From: Malachius bipustulatus
Taxonomy: Eukaryota; Arthropoda; Insecta; Coleoptera; Melyridae
DNA length: 64,000 nucleotides
Assembly: GCA_910589415.1 (NCBI GenBank)
Contig: OU342633.1
Location: 41,546,210 to 41,610,209 of the forward strand
Direction of reading: 5' to 3'
Shown: piece after piece, positions 33,191-45,290 of the stretch
Layout: each line of letters starts with the position of its first letter
Position numbering within the stretch: the first letter of the stretch is position 1
The notes under the pieces: model-generated
The model's input: the letters and a program-made list of their open reading frames with translations, nothing else
What the model was told of the DNA's origin: nothing
Database searches by the model: none
Position numbers and translations under genes: made by a program

Positions 33191-34739
33191 TCCGCAGAAA
33201 CAGACAAACAGCAACAGAAAAACGTAAGAAAAACGTGTCTTCGATCGAAATTGCAATTTTTTGCGCAGGGTTGCAATTTTTATTCTTATTTTTAATTGGT
33301 CTTGATATGTGTAATGTGTATGGGTGCATTTCATTTAACTATGCAAAATGAAGTGCGATGATTAAATAAGTCACGTGTGGTCGTGGTGGTGTTCCTGAAT
33401 TTGTGGAACTCCGGTACGTCAAGAAGAATTATTAGTTCTTGTCATTGTCAGTGAATAAAAATTTTATTTTTCTTTTATAAAGGGTTTTTGGTTTCGGCTA
33501 CAATATCTATTTGACATAAAACTCGGTTTCCTTTTGAGGTAGAAAAAAATAAGAGGTAGAGAAGTTTCTACAAACGAAAACAATAAATGTAATTAAATTA
33601 TTAAAAACTTAATTATGAAGCAATTATTATGTTATTTAGAATAGTTTAAGGAGAAAAAAGAGAATACTTTTTAACGGGACAACTGATACGTGTTTACAAG
33701 ATATTTGGAAAAATTCAAGTTTTCGTTATTTGTTAAATATTTCAGATAACCTTGGTAATGTCTAATAAATGTTTTATTTCTTCCTCCTAAAAATAAGCGC
33801 AAATATTTATGTTTACATACACGGCGTTACAAAATAACCTGAACATTGTAACGCATATGTAAATACCTACACACTCGTAATGGATAAAGGTGATTAAGTT
33901 CCAGATGAGATATAAAGTAGGTATAAGTATGTAAACACAAACAGTGATAGTGATGTAATAAAAATATACAAAACATTATTGGTTCTGCAAGCTGGATGGT
34001 TTAATTAGATCTCAATATCTTTGAAACTTGTGAGCCCTTGACAAAAAAAGGATGTCTTTGACCAATATTCAACATCTTGACGCTTGAAATTTAAATCTAA
34101 CAATCATCACATTTTCTCCCATTCTATAGTTGCGTTTGGGAATAAATTGTTGTTGTTAAGCAGCAGTTCTTTGTTCATTCTTTTAGGACATAGGTACACG
34201 ATCATTAAAAAGGTAGAATGTTTTAAGGTAGAATTAAGATATTTGAATCTTCCTTACTAGTCCAGGCCAACCAGTCAACAACAAAACGGCCTGCTACCGT
34301 GAAGAGGTAAGACGGTACTGCCTGCGTCCATCCACAGGGTCGAACATCAGGTTCTTATTCTTCTTCATATCAATCAAGTCAACCAAACCCTAGGGTTGCT
34401 ATACCGTATAGAGAAGACTGCATCCATCGGCACTCAAGAGTCAGCCATCTTGCTCTTGTGTCTGAGTATTTTTCCGGAGGCTTCACTTCCTACTCGAAGT
34501 TACTACTGCGATACCTGGCAGATTCTCTCTCTTGGGCCTTGGGCGTCAACCTCTGTTCTTCTTCTCTACACCATCTGGGTATTCCTCTTACCTCGAACTT
34601 ATCGAGGAGTTACTGCAGTGCCACCGGATGTAACTTAAACTCCCTTAATCTCTGTATTTACCTCCGTAAAAGGGTAAATATATGGCAGTGTGACGTTCTC
34701 GGGCTCGCTGGGAAATTCTCGGATCGACTGCAGATGTAG
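33191..34739. other. Spacer, no gene supported
   Basis: Short open frames at 34396-34739 have no recognisable domain or splice context. Confidence 0.4.
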
Positions 34740-35220
34740 TTCGGCGGATTGCTCGGGCGCCAGATTTTTAGTAAGGGTTTACTCCCTGGGGAAAAAGTTT
34801 TCGCTAAATATTTCCCAATTGCCTGAGTCGCACAAATGATACGTTTATCGTATCCTTGTCCCTAAAAGTCAGCTCAATGGAGAAACGGAAACGCCAGGGG
34901 TCAGATGAAGTTATCACTGAAGACGATGTATTCAATAAAACGGGCTTTAATCGCTTATTGAACGTCCTCTGTACCTTCCCGTGGAGCGGAGATGTAAGCG
35001 AAGTGAATATCCTTCGGTGGTGCTGGTGCTGGTGCGGGTCCGACTGGCTGTTATAATTACTGCGAGAGGGTTCCTCCTTACCTTTATCCTCACTCTCGAT
35101 TAACTTACGGCGGGTCGTTCGGTCAATTGAGCGAAATATTTCGGAAACACAGAAAGGCCCACATTTTCCTGAATTATTGTTTATTGATATAAAATAAATC
35201 GCTATCACATCCACAGAATT
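34740..35220 (-). mobile_element. LTR-retrotransposon remnant: U5 region and primer-binding site
   Basis: Read on the minus strand, this segment matches the 3' part of 48230-49600. Shared blocks are GTGATAACTTCATCTGA, CTCCATTGAGCTG, AATTGGGAAA and GGGAGTAAAC, followed by AAAAATCTGGCGCCCGAGCA. TGGCGCCC is the start of a primer-binding site complementary to a tRNA ending GGGCGCCA. A small stem-loop lies at 34931-34962. The open frame of 136 codons here is a by-product and shows no known domain. No gag or pol follows. Confidence 0.6.
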
Positions 35221-35306
35221 TTGCCACCAAAATTAAATGCCGTTACGGGGAACAAAAATTTATTGCCACAATTATTACAGTTTACTGGAAATTTTTACAA
35301 GCATAA

Positions 35307-35735
35307 ATTTACGAAAATATCCACGTACGTAACGTGTACAAAAAGCAAAACTATTTTTCCGGTTCTCGTGACCCACGGAAAAAAATTCTAAGTTAAATTT
35401 TACAGAAAAATTCATGTACGTAACGTGTACAAAAAGCAAAACTATTTTTCCGGTTATTGTGACCTACGGAAGAAAATCCTAAGTTTAATTTTACAGAAAA
35501 ATTCACGTACGTAACGTGTGCAAAAAAGCAAAACTATTCTTCCGGTTCTTGTGACCTACGGAAGAAAATTCTAAGTTAAATTTTACAGAAAAATTCATGT
35601 ACGTAACGTGTACAAAAAGCAAAACTATTTTTCCGGTTATTGTGACCTACGGAAGAAAACTCTAAGTTAAATTTTACAGAAAAATTCATGTACGTAACGT
35701 GTACAAAAAGCAAAATTATTTCGTTGATTAATACA
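35307..35735 (+). repeat. Tandem repeat, 91-bp unit, about 4.6 copies
   Basis: The marker GTACGTAACGTGTAC starts at about 35325, 35416, 35508, 35599 and 35690, giving periods of 91-92. Each unit contains ACGTACGTAACGT and a CCGGTTNTTGTGACC block. Copies differ by a few bases each. Confidence 0.9.
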
Positions 35736-37019
35736 ACCTATTAAAAAAAAATTTTAAATTTATAAAATGAAACAAAGTACCTACCTACCTACGGAAAAAT
35801 ATTTACAAATACCAAACTAGACCTAATTCAACTTAAAAATAAAAGAAAACAATATATACAAAATTAGACAGCTACCTACGGGAAAATATATTTACAATTA
35901 AATACTTGAAGGAGAATCACCGTGAGGCGGCACTGTGTCCTGGGAGGACAACCAATCAATATCAAATTTAAATGCAATAAATCGGACTTGACCCGTGAGA
36001 GGACGACCAAAAATTACCTAACTGTACCTATCTATCGAAACTGACCGGCGGCTCTAATTGATAACGCATGAACGTCGAGGCGGGGTTCCAGGAGGTGACG
36101 GGCGCTTTCAGGAAAGGTACTAGGCACAAGTTAAAATTGACTCACCGGTTACCCAGCCACGAGGGGAGGTCGCTTGCACCGCTTACCCTACAGCTAGAGA
36201 TGCTAGTGACCCCGCTGCTATATGGCCTTCGGAGAATAGGGGGAAATTTACTTGGTGTATCTCGGGGCGGTTAATGGTCAGGAGGCATAGGAGGGTTGAA
36301 TCGGCGGTACCAGAAATTAATAACATTTATATAGAAATACCTACCTTCTATCTGGGTATCGAGGGTGTCGGGCAATTGGCTGGCACGATCGTGTGGCGGC
36401 AAAAAAAAATTCAAACAAACTTGGCTCGAATGGTCTTACACTATTTTCGCGACTTTTAAACTTTCTATTACTCGGGACTTTCTATGATTCGCGTCGGCAC
36501 GGTTCGCTACGGCTAGTACGGAAGACGTCGGTCGGTGGCTTCTATAAACGGCACCCCAATAGCACTAACGTGGTCCACGCCGGAAAAATGAAAGAGGACG
36601 CTAACAATCCCGGCACCCATATTTATACCCTTCCTATCTGTTTTAACCCGCTATCGCAAAGCAAAACGGGCACGCCACTTTTTCTGTACCGTGCGCCTGA
36701 TTATTCCGGAAAGGCTTCAAGAAAACGGTCGCTAACTGCACCGATTCAGTTGGCAATAAATTTCAACTCCGTGTATAAAAAATCTCAAAATTTTCATAAA
36801 AAATAAAATTCGTGTTGCCGGCTCACGGACTCATGCTATTTATTAAAATTATAATAATTACTGTTCGGCTTTTCATAAAAATTACGTTTTCATTATTATT
36901 ACCTATTATGAAAAAGAGGGTGGAAAATAGATTATTTCATGAAACTTGATTTGACTAAGATGATTTTGATAATTAACTATTGCATTTCGATTGAATTTAA
37001 ATTTCTGAATGTTATATAA
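35736..37019. other. Moderately GC-rich block, no gene identified
   Basis: The stretch 36040-36780 is richer in G+C and CpG than its flanks and contains TATAAA-like and ATTTATACCC motifs, as in an LTR or a promoter. The plus-strand open frame at 36393-36806 shows no domain. It lies near the LTR remnant at 34740-35220 and might be the other part of that LTR, which I could not confirm. Confidence 0.3.
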
Positions 37020-37250
37020 TGAAAAACGAAGTCGAAAATACGCGACTTCGTTACAGCAGGAAAGGGTTTGGCATCCCACTGGCCACCACCACCACTCCAA
37101 TCGATCGCCTATTATATTTTTCATGAACATTCGAAAATAAATCTGAAAAATGGTGCGAGTCGAGCCAAGATCGAACCCACGATCTTTGTCTACGTATTTT
37201 TATTTCAACTTCTGCTACAGCTCGTCAGTTTGACATAGCATACACCATGA
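37020..37250 (-). mobile_element. Diverged tRNA-derived SINE copy
   Basis: On the minus strand the segment AGATCGTGGGTTCGATCTT (box B), followed by CTCG, then TTTTTCAGATTTATTTTCGA, aligns with the SINE at 24809-25074 base for base with few differences. Box A has decayed to GCTGTAGCAGAAGT. Further on, both copies contain GCGATCG. No target duplication was identified, and the tail is different. This shows the SINE family has at least two copies here. Confidence 0.6.
37021..37060 (-). repeat. Palindromic stem motif shared with 46683-46720
   Basis: CGAAGTCG and CGACTTCG flank an 8-base loop. A near-identical copy, with T and A replacing the outer C and G of the stem, is at 46683-46720. Confidence 0.6.
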
Positions 37251-39207
37251 AAGGTATGATACCTAATATAAGGAAAACAGGATCTTAAAATTTGAACTTA
37301 GATCTGCTGGGACTTCCCCCTTTGCCTCGATGGGTTTAATCTGCTTTGTTTGAATGCCTCTAACGCCGTATCCTTTCTAGACAAAGATGGCAATGATACT
37401 TCTAGGAGTTCCGTGGATCGAAAAGCTCAAAACAATGCGACTTTACTAGGCGGTCGGCTTTCAGGTCAATCGTCGCACGAGCCCTTGCAAATCGTAAAGG
37501 TAATCGGCCGACGGCTATCATGGTATCCATAAGTTTCGATGTCGGAACTCGGAATTGTTGAACTCGGAACACCCTGGCAGGGTTTTGTGGTCGGCAAAGC
37601 AGTTTTCACACTGCTATCTGTTGAGACTCAGCCCTAAGCTATCCTATCCACCTATCCACCCTAACCCATCCACCTTATCCACCTACAAACCTATCGCAGC
37701 TTCAGTTCTCTTTCGCTGGATATCTGGGAGTAGGTCGTGTTGACCCTCTGCTGGAGTTACTGAAGCTGCCCCATCAGTCACTATTTACTGCTCGGCTACA
37801 AATGTGGCGTGGTAAATGAGTGAGGCGGTTGTCGTATACCTTTCTCGTTCTCTCTTAATTTTATTTTAAATACTTAGGTACTTGATATCGACCTACAAAT
37901 TGACATATTTATTTCCAATTAATGTCTGCGAACAAACCTCTGATTATTCATCATAGTTCCATGACCCATTAACTCCAAAAACGAAACTTATATGGGAACA
38001 CGCCTGTATACTTTGATATTTTATTTATACATAGCATGTTTTTGTAGGAAATGAAGCAAAATAAAAGTTTAATTGAGACCGGAAGCGCATAAAATCCAAC
38101 ATTGATGCGTTCACAATTAAATTACCTTATAGAATAGGTAGAGGAACTCCTGGTCGTGGTTGCGTAATCAAGTTTTACCTACTGAAATTAAATCCATATG
38201 TCAAATCGAAGGCTATGGCTTATGTAACAATAGAACCAATTAATTTCCTTATAAATAAACGGATTTTTCGATTATTTTATATTAATTGAATCAAAAGAAA
38301 CTGTATAAAAGTCCATGATTAAATTAGCATACGCTTATAATAGTAGCTGGTTCATGTAACCTGTGACTTAGTTACCCAGTTTCATACAAATATCAATCAG
38401 TTTACCACCTATATCTTATGCGTAGATATTCGGCTTAAATTTTTATCATCTCTCAGTATAAAAAATTATTAATGTTGTAAACCTGAAGTTTATTTGATCA
38501 GAAACAAGTATGTTGGTGACGCGGTAATAAACGATTGATTCAGCCGTTATTGGAAAAGCGCTGTTACAAAAGCTCTGATCAGCTACTCGTTTTGGATGTG
38601 CTGGCGCCTACAGATAATTTATGAAGTTAATTTACTTAGCGATCTCAAATAAAGCTAGCTTCTCGATCGTGGATCCCAATAACTTTAACTTCTTGGTGCG
38701 GAGCTCCAAAATACGATTTTGAGAGCAGTGTTCCAGTTATGGCCTGATTTGCAGAGAAAAAGGAGTTTCAAAAGTTACCATTAATTAATTGGTGACAAAT
38801 TTTGCTCTAAAGAAACAACTCAAACCTGGAAACTGCTACGGCAATGAGAAAGAAGATGAACCGCCAACGTGAGAACCGATTAGTAGTGATAATGATACTA
38901 CTTACTACTGCAGAGATGCGAGCTTCTTCAAGAATCTTATTGAGTTCTGTGTATTCCTTCCATTAATCAACCAAATTGGATGAACCCCAATAATGGACAA
39001 CGATCATCATTGCATTTATTTCATGATGATTCATGGCGGCTAACGCCTGGGTCGAATATAGGCGCCATTTTGAATTAAGACTCTCACTGACCTCCCTAAA
39101 GGCTGATACAAAAATTACCGTGTTTGGAATTTTGAAAACGTCTGGGCTACGTTTGCTACGTCAAAAACGACCGCTATCTATTTCCAGTTTTTTTTTTTCA
39201 ATAGAAG
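37251..39207. other. Spacer, no gene supported
   Basis: A GC-richer stretch at 37340-37760 has two short plus-strand open frames with no recognised domain. The rest is AT-rich. Confidence 0.35.
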
Positions 39208-39790
39208 TTGCCTAAAAATTAGTGACACAACTTGATTCGAGGAAGTTTCTCTCAGAGGATTTCCTTCTTTTACGCTTCATGGAATAATAGTGGGAAGGAT
39301 CAGCCTCTTCATGATCTGATATGAAATTGTCCAAACATGAGCATCGACTGGCGTAAATATGGTCTCTTACAATTCAATTAAGAAGAAATCGAGCAGTCAT
39401 TAATCAAGAAGGGGTGAATCAGTTTTTCTTTTCATGCCAGTTGCCTAAAAATTAGTAACACAACTCGATTCGAACTTGAAAAGAAAAATTGATACGAATT
39501 CACTCCTTCTTGGTTAATGACTGCTCAATTTCTTCTTAATTGAATAGGAAGGAGACCGTATTCACACCAGTTAATGCTTATTCTTGGACAATTTCATACT
39601 AGCTCATGAACAGGCTGATCCCCCCTACTATAGTAGGGATCCTCTCATGATCCCTCCCCTGTTCATGAGCTAGTATGAAATTGTCCAAGAATAAGCATCA
39701 ACTGGCGTTAATACGGTCTCCTTCCAATTCAATGCAGGAGAAATTTAGCAGTCATTAACACAGAAGGAGTAAATTCATGTCCAGTCAGTT
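39208..39790. repeat. Three alternating copies of a 140-bp repeat (+, -, +)
   Basis: A unit that includes GAAATTGTCCAA, an AACTGG/CCAGTT block, a GGTCTC site and CAGTCATTAA occurs at about 39296-39415 (+), 39490-39630 (-) and 39640-39790 (+). The last two form a strong palindrome centred near 39635 with a short hairpin CTACTATAGTAG in the middle. A second motif, GTTGCCTAAAAATTAGT, is directly repeated at 39208 and 39441. Confidence 0.75.
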
Positions 39791-40000
39791 TCGGGATAAA
39801 ACGGAAGGAATGAAAACAAAGCCTGCAGACACCTGAGGAATTATCCTTCAAATGATTTAGAAAAATACTCCCATTTTTGAATACCTACAAAAACTTCATT
39901 CAATTCTGTTTAGCAGCCCTATCTGCTCGAATCTCAAACGAAAATCAATTCAGATGGGCCAAAAATTGAATGATCAAAAATCAAGGATGAATGACCGATG

Positions 40001-41739
40001 TACAGGGTGTCTCATATAACTTGTTCTTGTACCTTATTGAGGAACCTGTAGGTGATACGAAAAAATTCTGTCGTATAAATCACAGCCTATCATACCTTGA
40101 GTATAAATGTCATTTGAGATAAGTAATGAGATCTTTTGTTATAAATTAATTTCAAAATGGCCGACGTTTTGTATGACGCTAAGTTACTTATTTGTAAATA
40201 CGGGGGCCTATACAGGGTGCACCATGTATCCTTCTCTATATTGCTATCTATTAACGCTAACAGATACAGGGTCGGTTAAACAAGTCCAAAGAAGCGCAAT
40301 TTTGTGGCCATCTCGAATCAGTTAAGCCATACAAAATATTTGTGACCGTTCCTGAAATATCCTGAAAAAAATATCCTGAAATCGAGATTTCTTATTTTTT
40401 CCATATCTTTTTTATTATTGGAGATTAATAAATAATTTTTTGTGGGCATACATAAGTCGGCAAGAGCTACCCATCTGACATTTCAAAAATTTTCAAAGCC
40501 GACTAGATCCCAGGATTTTCATAGTCAACTTTCGTTTTTCTTATTTGAATATTGTTTTTTTATGTTGTTCGGTATAAAAAAAATCATAAAAACAAAAAAT
40601 TGTTAAACTTCAAAAAATAAATTAAATTTTTTTTTTATTCTTCCAGTTTCTTCACAAAAAAGACAACCTTTAAGACCGAATTTCATAGATAAATTAAAAA
40701 ACCATAAGGCAAGCACTATTTTGGCTTATTTGACAAATGTTGACGTTTTTCGACGATTTTTTTTTCGTTTTTCTATGAAAAAAGAAGAATTAAAATAAAA
40801 AATTTTTTTTTTTAAGTTTATTAATTTTTGGTTTCCATTTTTTTTATATCGAACGACATAAAAAAATAATATGGCGGCCATAAGAAAAACGAAAGTTGAC
40901 TGTGAAAACTCTTGGATCTAGTCGGCCTTGAAAATTTTTGAAATGTCAGATGGATAGCTCTTAACAGCTTATGTAAGCCTACAAAAAATTATTTATTAAT
41001 TTCCAATAATAAAAAAGATATGAAGAAAATAAGAAATCTCGATTTTTCAGTTTTTTCAGGATATTTCAGGAACGGTCACAGATATCTCGCATGTTTTGAC
41101 GGATTCGAGATGGCCACAAAATAGCGCAACTTTTCTCTAATTCAACCGACCCTGTATCTCTTAGCGTTCAGGAGATAGCAATATAGAGAAGGATACATGG
41201 TGCAGCCTGTATATTTTTCAATTTTCTGAAACTACTGGGAAATGCAAATACAATAATATATTATGTCATATGGGTCTCTGACCTCTTGTTTCGAATTTAT
41301 TAGGCCTCTTCAGGGAAAAAGCTTAACTTTGAAGCACCATTTATAGATGGCTATACATGGCAGTATGTCAGACTACATGTTATATCTATACAGGTTTTTT
41401 TTTAAAGAAAAAAACACGATTTGAATGAAAACAAGTGAATTTAATCCTATGGTGTGACGTCATTGGATTCGTTTTTTAAAGTACTTTCGGACGAGCCAAT
41501 GTAATATTTTGTAAGACCTGCTATTTGAAAAAATGAAGAAAATCAACACTTTGGCAAACGTGACAACACTGATTCGCGATCACACATTCTACATTTGTAT
41601 TTCCAAGAAATTGAAGAAGACTAATTTGAAAATCTTTTGGTGAAAACGGCAAAGAAAATTTATTCTAAATAATTTTTTATATCACCTAGTAGAGGTTCCT
41701 CACTAAGGTACAGGGACTAGTTATATGAGACACTCTGTA
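40001..41739. mobile_element. Foldback-type element with TACAGGGTGTCTC ends, containing another foldback
   Basis: The left end 40001-40085 (TACAGGGTGTCTCATATAAC) is inverted at 41655-41739 with about 20% differences. The element at 40211-41211 sits inside it and is flanked by this element's own sequence. The open frames at 41721-42034 overlap its right end and are not convincing. Confidence 0.65.
40211..41211. mobile_element. Foldback element, 1.0 kb, same family as 19413-24723
   Basis: Arms 40211 to about 40620 and about 40800 to 41211 are inverted copies. The ends read TACAGGGTGCACCATGTATC and its complement. The internal GATACAGGGTCGGTTAAA block and the TTGAAAATTTTTGAAATG core are shared with the element at 19413-24723. 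It is nested within 40001-41739. Confidence 0.8.
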
Positions 41740-43477
41740 CTTGTTATATAGAAATCACCAAGTCGCGTTAGCCTAAGAAGTAGAATTTTGATATCAGTGG
41801 TATTTCTCGGAATTTCATACAGCATGGTCCTAAAAGACATTTGGAAATTTGTGCACCACGATTTAAGCATTCGCGAAAAGGGTTCTTGGTGACCAAGTCG
41901 CTTGGGGGTGCACAACCCCTACCCCCTATTAATCTAATCACATGATTTTGATAAGGATCAATTAAAGGGAAAATGTGAAATCTTAAAATTTTGGTCGCAC
42001 AAAACATGACGATGGTGTTCATTTCTTGCTCCAAATATTCGATCAGACTTTACATCAGGTCTCAGTCAAACTGCTAGATCAAATTTACTTGGGATAAATA
42101 TGTGACGCAATTTCCAAAATATACTTTGAACATTCTATGTGGTACTTTTTACCGATGACCTTATTTTTTGATGAAAATTCCGTTGATACTTCCATGTGTC
42201 AGCTTTACATTTGCATAATTTAATTCTTGTGCAAAATAATTAAATAATTTTTCTTTTTACCAAGTTTTGATTATTTATTTTTTTGTGGGTGTAAGGGAAT
42301 CCAAATATTATAAAATTCTGCAAGTTGAAGAAGTGTTATTATTTTAACAATGACAATTTGTAATTTTATCAATTAATAAAAAAATAATTTGCGTCTTGGT
42401 AATAAAACTGATTGTTTCTTGCTCTTATAATAAATTTGCCAAAATGGTGCTATACCTAATTTTGTTAATGATGAGAAACAGAAAAACACTAAAAAAATGG
42501 ACAAAATGTAAAATGAAAGAAACCATGACAAATTAATATTTGACCATTAAAAAAGACGTAAAAATTATTACTGCGCAAAAAAATAAATCTCCTAAAAAAA
42601 ATATTTTCTTTTTTTGACCACTCCAGCCTCCAGAGAAACTGGAACGGAATTTAAAATCATTCAAGAATGTCAGTATTATCTCTAAAACTAGCAGCAGGGG
42701 TAATAATTAATTATCACTAAGTACACTTACCATCCACACTCATTCAGGGCTCATATTATTTTTTCCCAGCGTTGATAAACAAGAACCAGTCGCGCTAAAG
42801 CGACGTGCGCGGAAAGCACGCAGGTACTGATTACTGATAGGTGTTTTGCTGATCAGCGATCAGCCACTTTAAGTTCACTACTGAGGCTCCGAAGTCTGAA
42901 AGCCAGGGGCCTCCTGCTGAAAGGTGACGGCCTGAAAACGGGGTTGCGGATCGCTAAACAGACTGCTGAATTGCTGAAAACTGAAAACCGCCGTGACTGT
43001 GCAACGTGCGATCGATAACACCGTTCGACTGTCCGTGTCCACAACCACATGGAGCGTCTGTTTACATCCGCCCACGCTGTTGCCAGCTTTTTTGTGAAAA
43101 AAGACTTAAAAGTAATAAAGCTTTCTGAACGACACATTTGCCGTAATGGTATGGTGAAGACAGAGACATCGATGTTTCAATGGTTATTTCCATCTCATCA
43201 GTCTTTAATTTTTCTTTAAAATTTACAACTTTAAATCATAATGTAAAATTAGAGAGGGAGACGGTATTTTCGATTTTAAGGAAAAAACTGGCTTTTCAAA
43301 AAAAAAAAAAAACTGGCAGTCAAATTCGAATATATCTCGTCGTGTCTCTTTTGAGTCTGGAAGCATTTGCCATATCCTGTTCTTTGACAAAGGTATATGT
43401 CCTAAAATTTGAGCCAAACCAGCATTTAGTATGGAATTGCGAAAAATTTGACATCCTAATCGTCTCCATCTTTTTCC
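41740..43477. other. Spacer with a GC-richer block
   Basis: The block 42770-43080 is G+C-richer (GCGACGTGCGCGGAAAGCAC region) and might be an untranslated first exon or promoter on the minus strand. The open frames at 42853-43137 have no known domain. Confidence 0.3.
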
Positions 43478-43584
43478 TTTATTTGATCAACAAAAGTCTT
43501 CTTTGCATATTTGACTACAACGCATTTACCTATTGCAGGATTTGCAGGAACAGAAATTTATCCAATAGGACTTTTCCAAGACTT

Positions 43585-43914
43585 CTACTTCATCATCCGA
43601 GACGTGTTTTTATGTGGTCTGAGTCTATTTCTAGTTTCCACTTGGTCTGAGTTCTCTACTGAACTAGAGGAACTTCCCCGAGGCATAATTTTTCGTTTCT
43701 TCGCTGGGTTAATGATGTTAAACTTATATTTTATGATCCACTTTAATATCTCTTCGGATGTCAAAAATTCAGAACCTGGGCATACTTTCACCCTTTTTTC
43801 TTGTTCTAGTTCTATATTTTGGGTCTTCTGAAAGTCCCATCGTTCCAAGTTGTCTGGTGATAAATGCTCCCCCTGACTTATAGGGACAACATTTTTAAAG
43901 AAAAGATACCTCCC
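43585..43914 (-). CDS. Candidate terminal exon of an unidentified, possibly nuclear, protein
   Basis: The minus strand is open for 110 codons, from a stop at 43917-43915 to TAG at 43587-43585. No ATG occurs near the start, so if real it is a spliced exon or a decayed copy. The peptide is polar and contains PAKKRKIMPRG, which resembles an SV40-type nuclear localisation signal, followed by a run of five serines and a basic tail. An AATAAA signal lies about 105 bases downstream on the minus strand (TTTATT at 43478-43483). Possible acceptors are CAG at about 43885 and 43868. I recognise no family. A transposon-derived ORF1-like protein is an alternative. Confidence 0.3.
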   Translation of the reverse strand, partial: GRYLFFKNVVPISQGEHLSPDNLERWDFQKTQNIELEQEKRVKVCPGSEFLTSEEILKWIIKYKFNIINPAKKRKIMPRGSSSSSVENSDQVETRNRLRPHKNTSRMMK

Positions 43915-43917
43915 TCA

Positions 43918-45290
43918 CGAAGTTCCTATACAGAGAGTGCGTTTTTCAACTTGAAACATTCAAATAATTCGAATAATGTTATTGTAGGCATTCTAGGAAA
44001 AACAGCTCATAATAAAAATTTAATCATTTCCCGGGAGAAATTCATTGGGGAGCAAATTATTCCCCCTCCTCTCCTCCTCTTAGATTTCTAAGTTACCCTC
44101 CACCCCACCTAAAAGGAGAGTTGAGGGTAACTTAAAAATTTTAAGTAGATCCCCTATTTTCTATTGCAGGTTTGGATTTGACGGCTAAAAAAAGTGGGAA
44201 AATGGCCTCCTGCTCACTTACTTGTAGTTTTGGCGGGGAGGGGGGGTTAAATATGAAATCATAGTTATGAGTACTGATTTTTTCATTTGAGATTCGGACT
44301 TTACTGCTAAAAATACATAAAATATGTCTGAAATATTTTTTCAATTTATCATAGATGGCGCTATAATCAACGAAATTTTTTTATGTTGTCCTTTATTGAA
44401 ATTGACTGAAGAATATTCCATAAGTTCGGAGAGTAGACGTACAATAAATCCAAGCTATACTTTTTTTGATATCGTTTCTGCTTATAAGTACTGCTCACCT
44501 ATTATAGCCAAGTTTAGTAAAATACGCCCAATCTGGCAAACCAGCTCACCTTGCTCTATTCTATGATAGTGGGGCTTGTCTATGATGTTAAGCTGTTTGT
44601 TTTCTAATATCTATTCATTCTTCATTCCTTAGATATGATGCCACTTGTCTCGGTAATGTGTAATGCGGTACTTGTTAAATGGTCTTAATTATCGTGTACA
44701 AGACGTTATTGTATTTAAAGTTTATTAATTGCAGCGCAAGAACGGCAATAAAATGAGCCTCTTGTCTAAGATCATGATCATTATAAGACACTTGATTTCA
44801 TTTAGCCAAGAGCTACTTCTTGCCTTGAAAGTTGTTCTTATATTGTTAGTTTAGTTGTAAATTTATTTATATTTTTGCATTTTTTATTCAACGAATAATT
44901 AGGTAAAGGATTATTGTTGTTTATGTAAATTTGCATAAGTACCTACATAAATTATGATTTAATTATTATTGCTCGTATATTTATTTATTTAATTGTTTTT
45001 TCTGCTTCGATTTCAACATACGATGTAAATTACCTAAATAGTCATACATTTTGTAACAGATTAAGTTGGAAGGTACGTCTATAAAGTAATCCCAGACTTA
45101 ATCAATCAATTATCTATTAAATAATAATTACCTATAATTATTTTCCCACACCCCACACTATACAATAATTATTATTTACACTTAGCTGAACTTTATTTAC
45201 TTCTCTAAATTTCAAACACTTACTTATTTTGTAAACCGTTTCAGTTAGGTACATTTCAAGACTGACGACTCTTCCTCGGGCAGTTTATTT
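43918..45290. other. Spacer, no gene supported
   Basis: Includes a short hairpin with GTTACCCTC and GAGGGTAAC arms at about 44090-44132. The open frames are short and lack domains. Confidence 0.4.

Noticed and set aside
34804..35214. 136-codon minus-strand open frame
   Set aside because: It overlaps the LTR remnant and shares only the non-coding U5 blocks with 49215-49595; the two frames do not align as proteins elsewhere.
36393..36806. 137-codon plus-strand open frame
   Set aside because: It lies in a GC-richer block, lacks a recognisable domain and has no splice or start support; the composition alone can keep it open.
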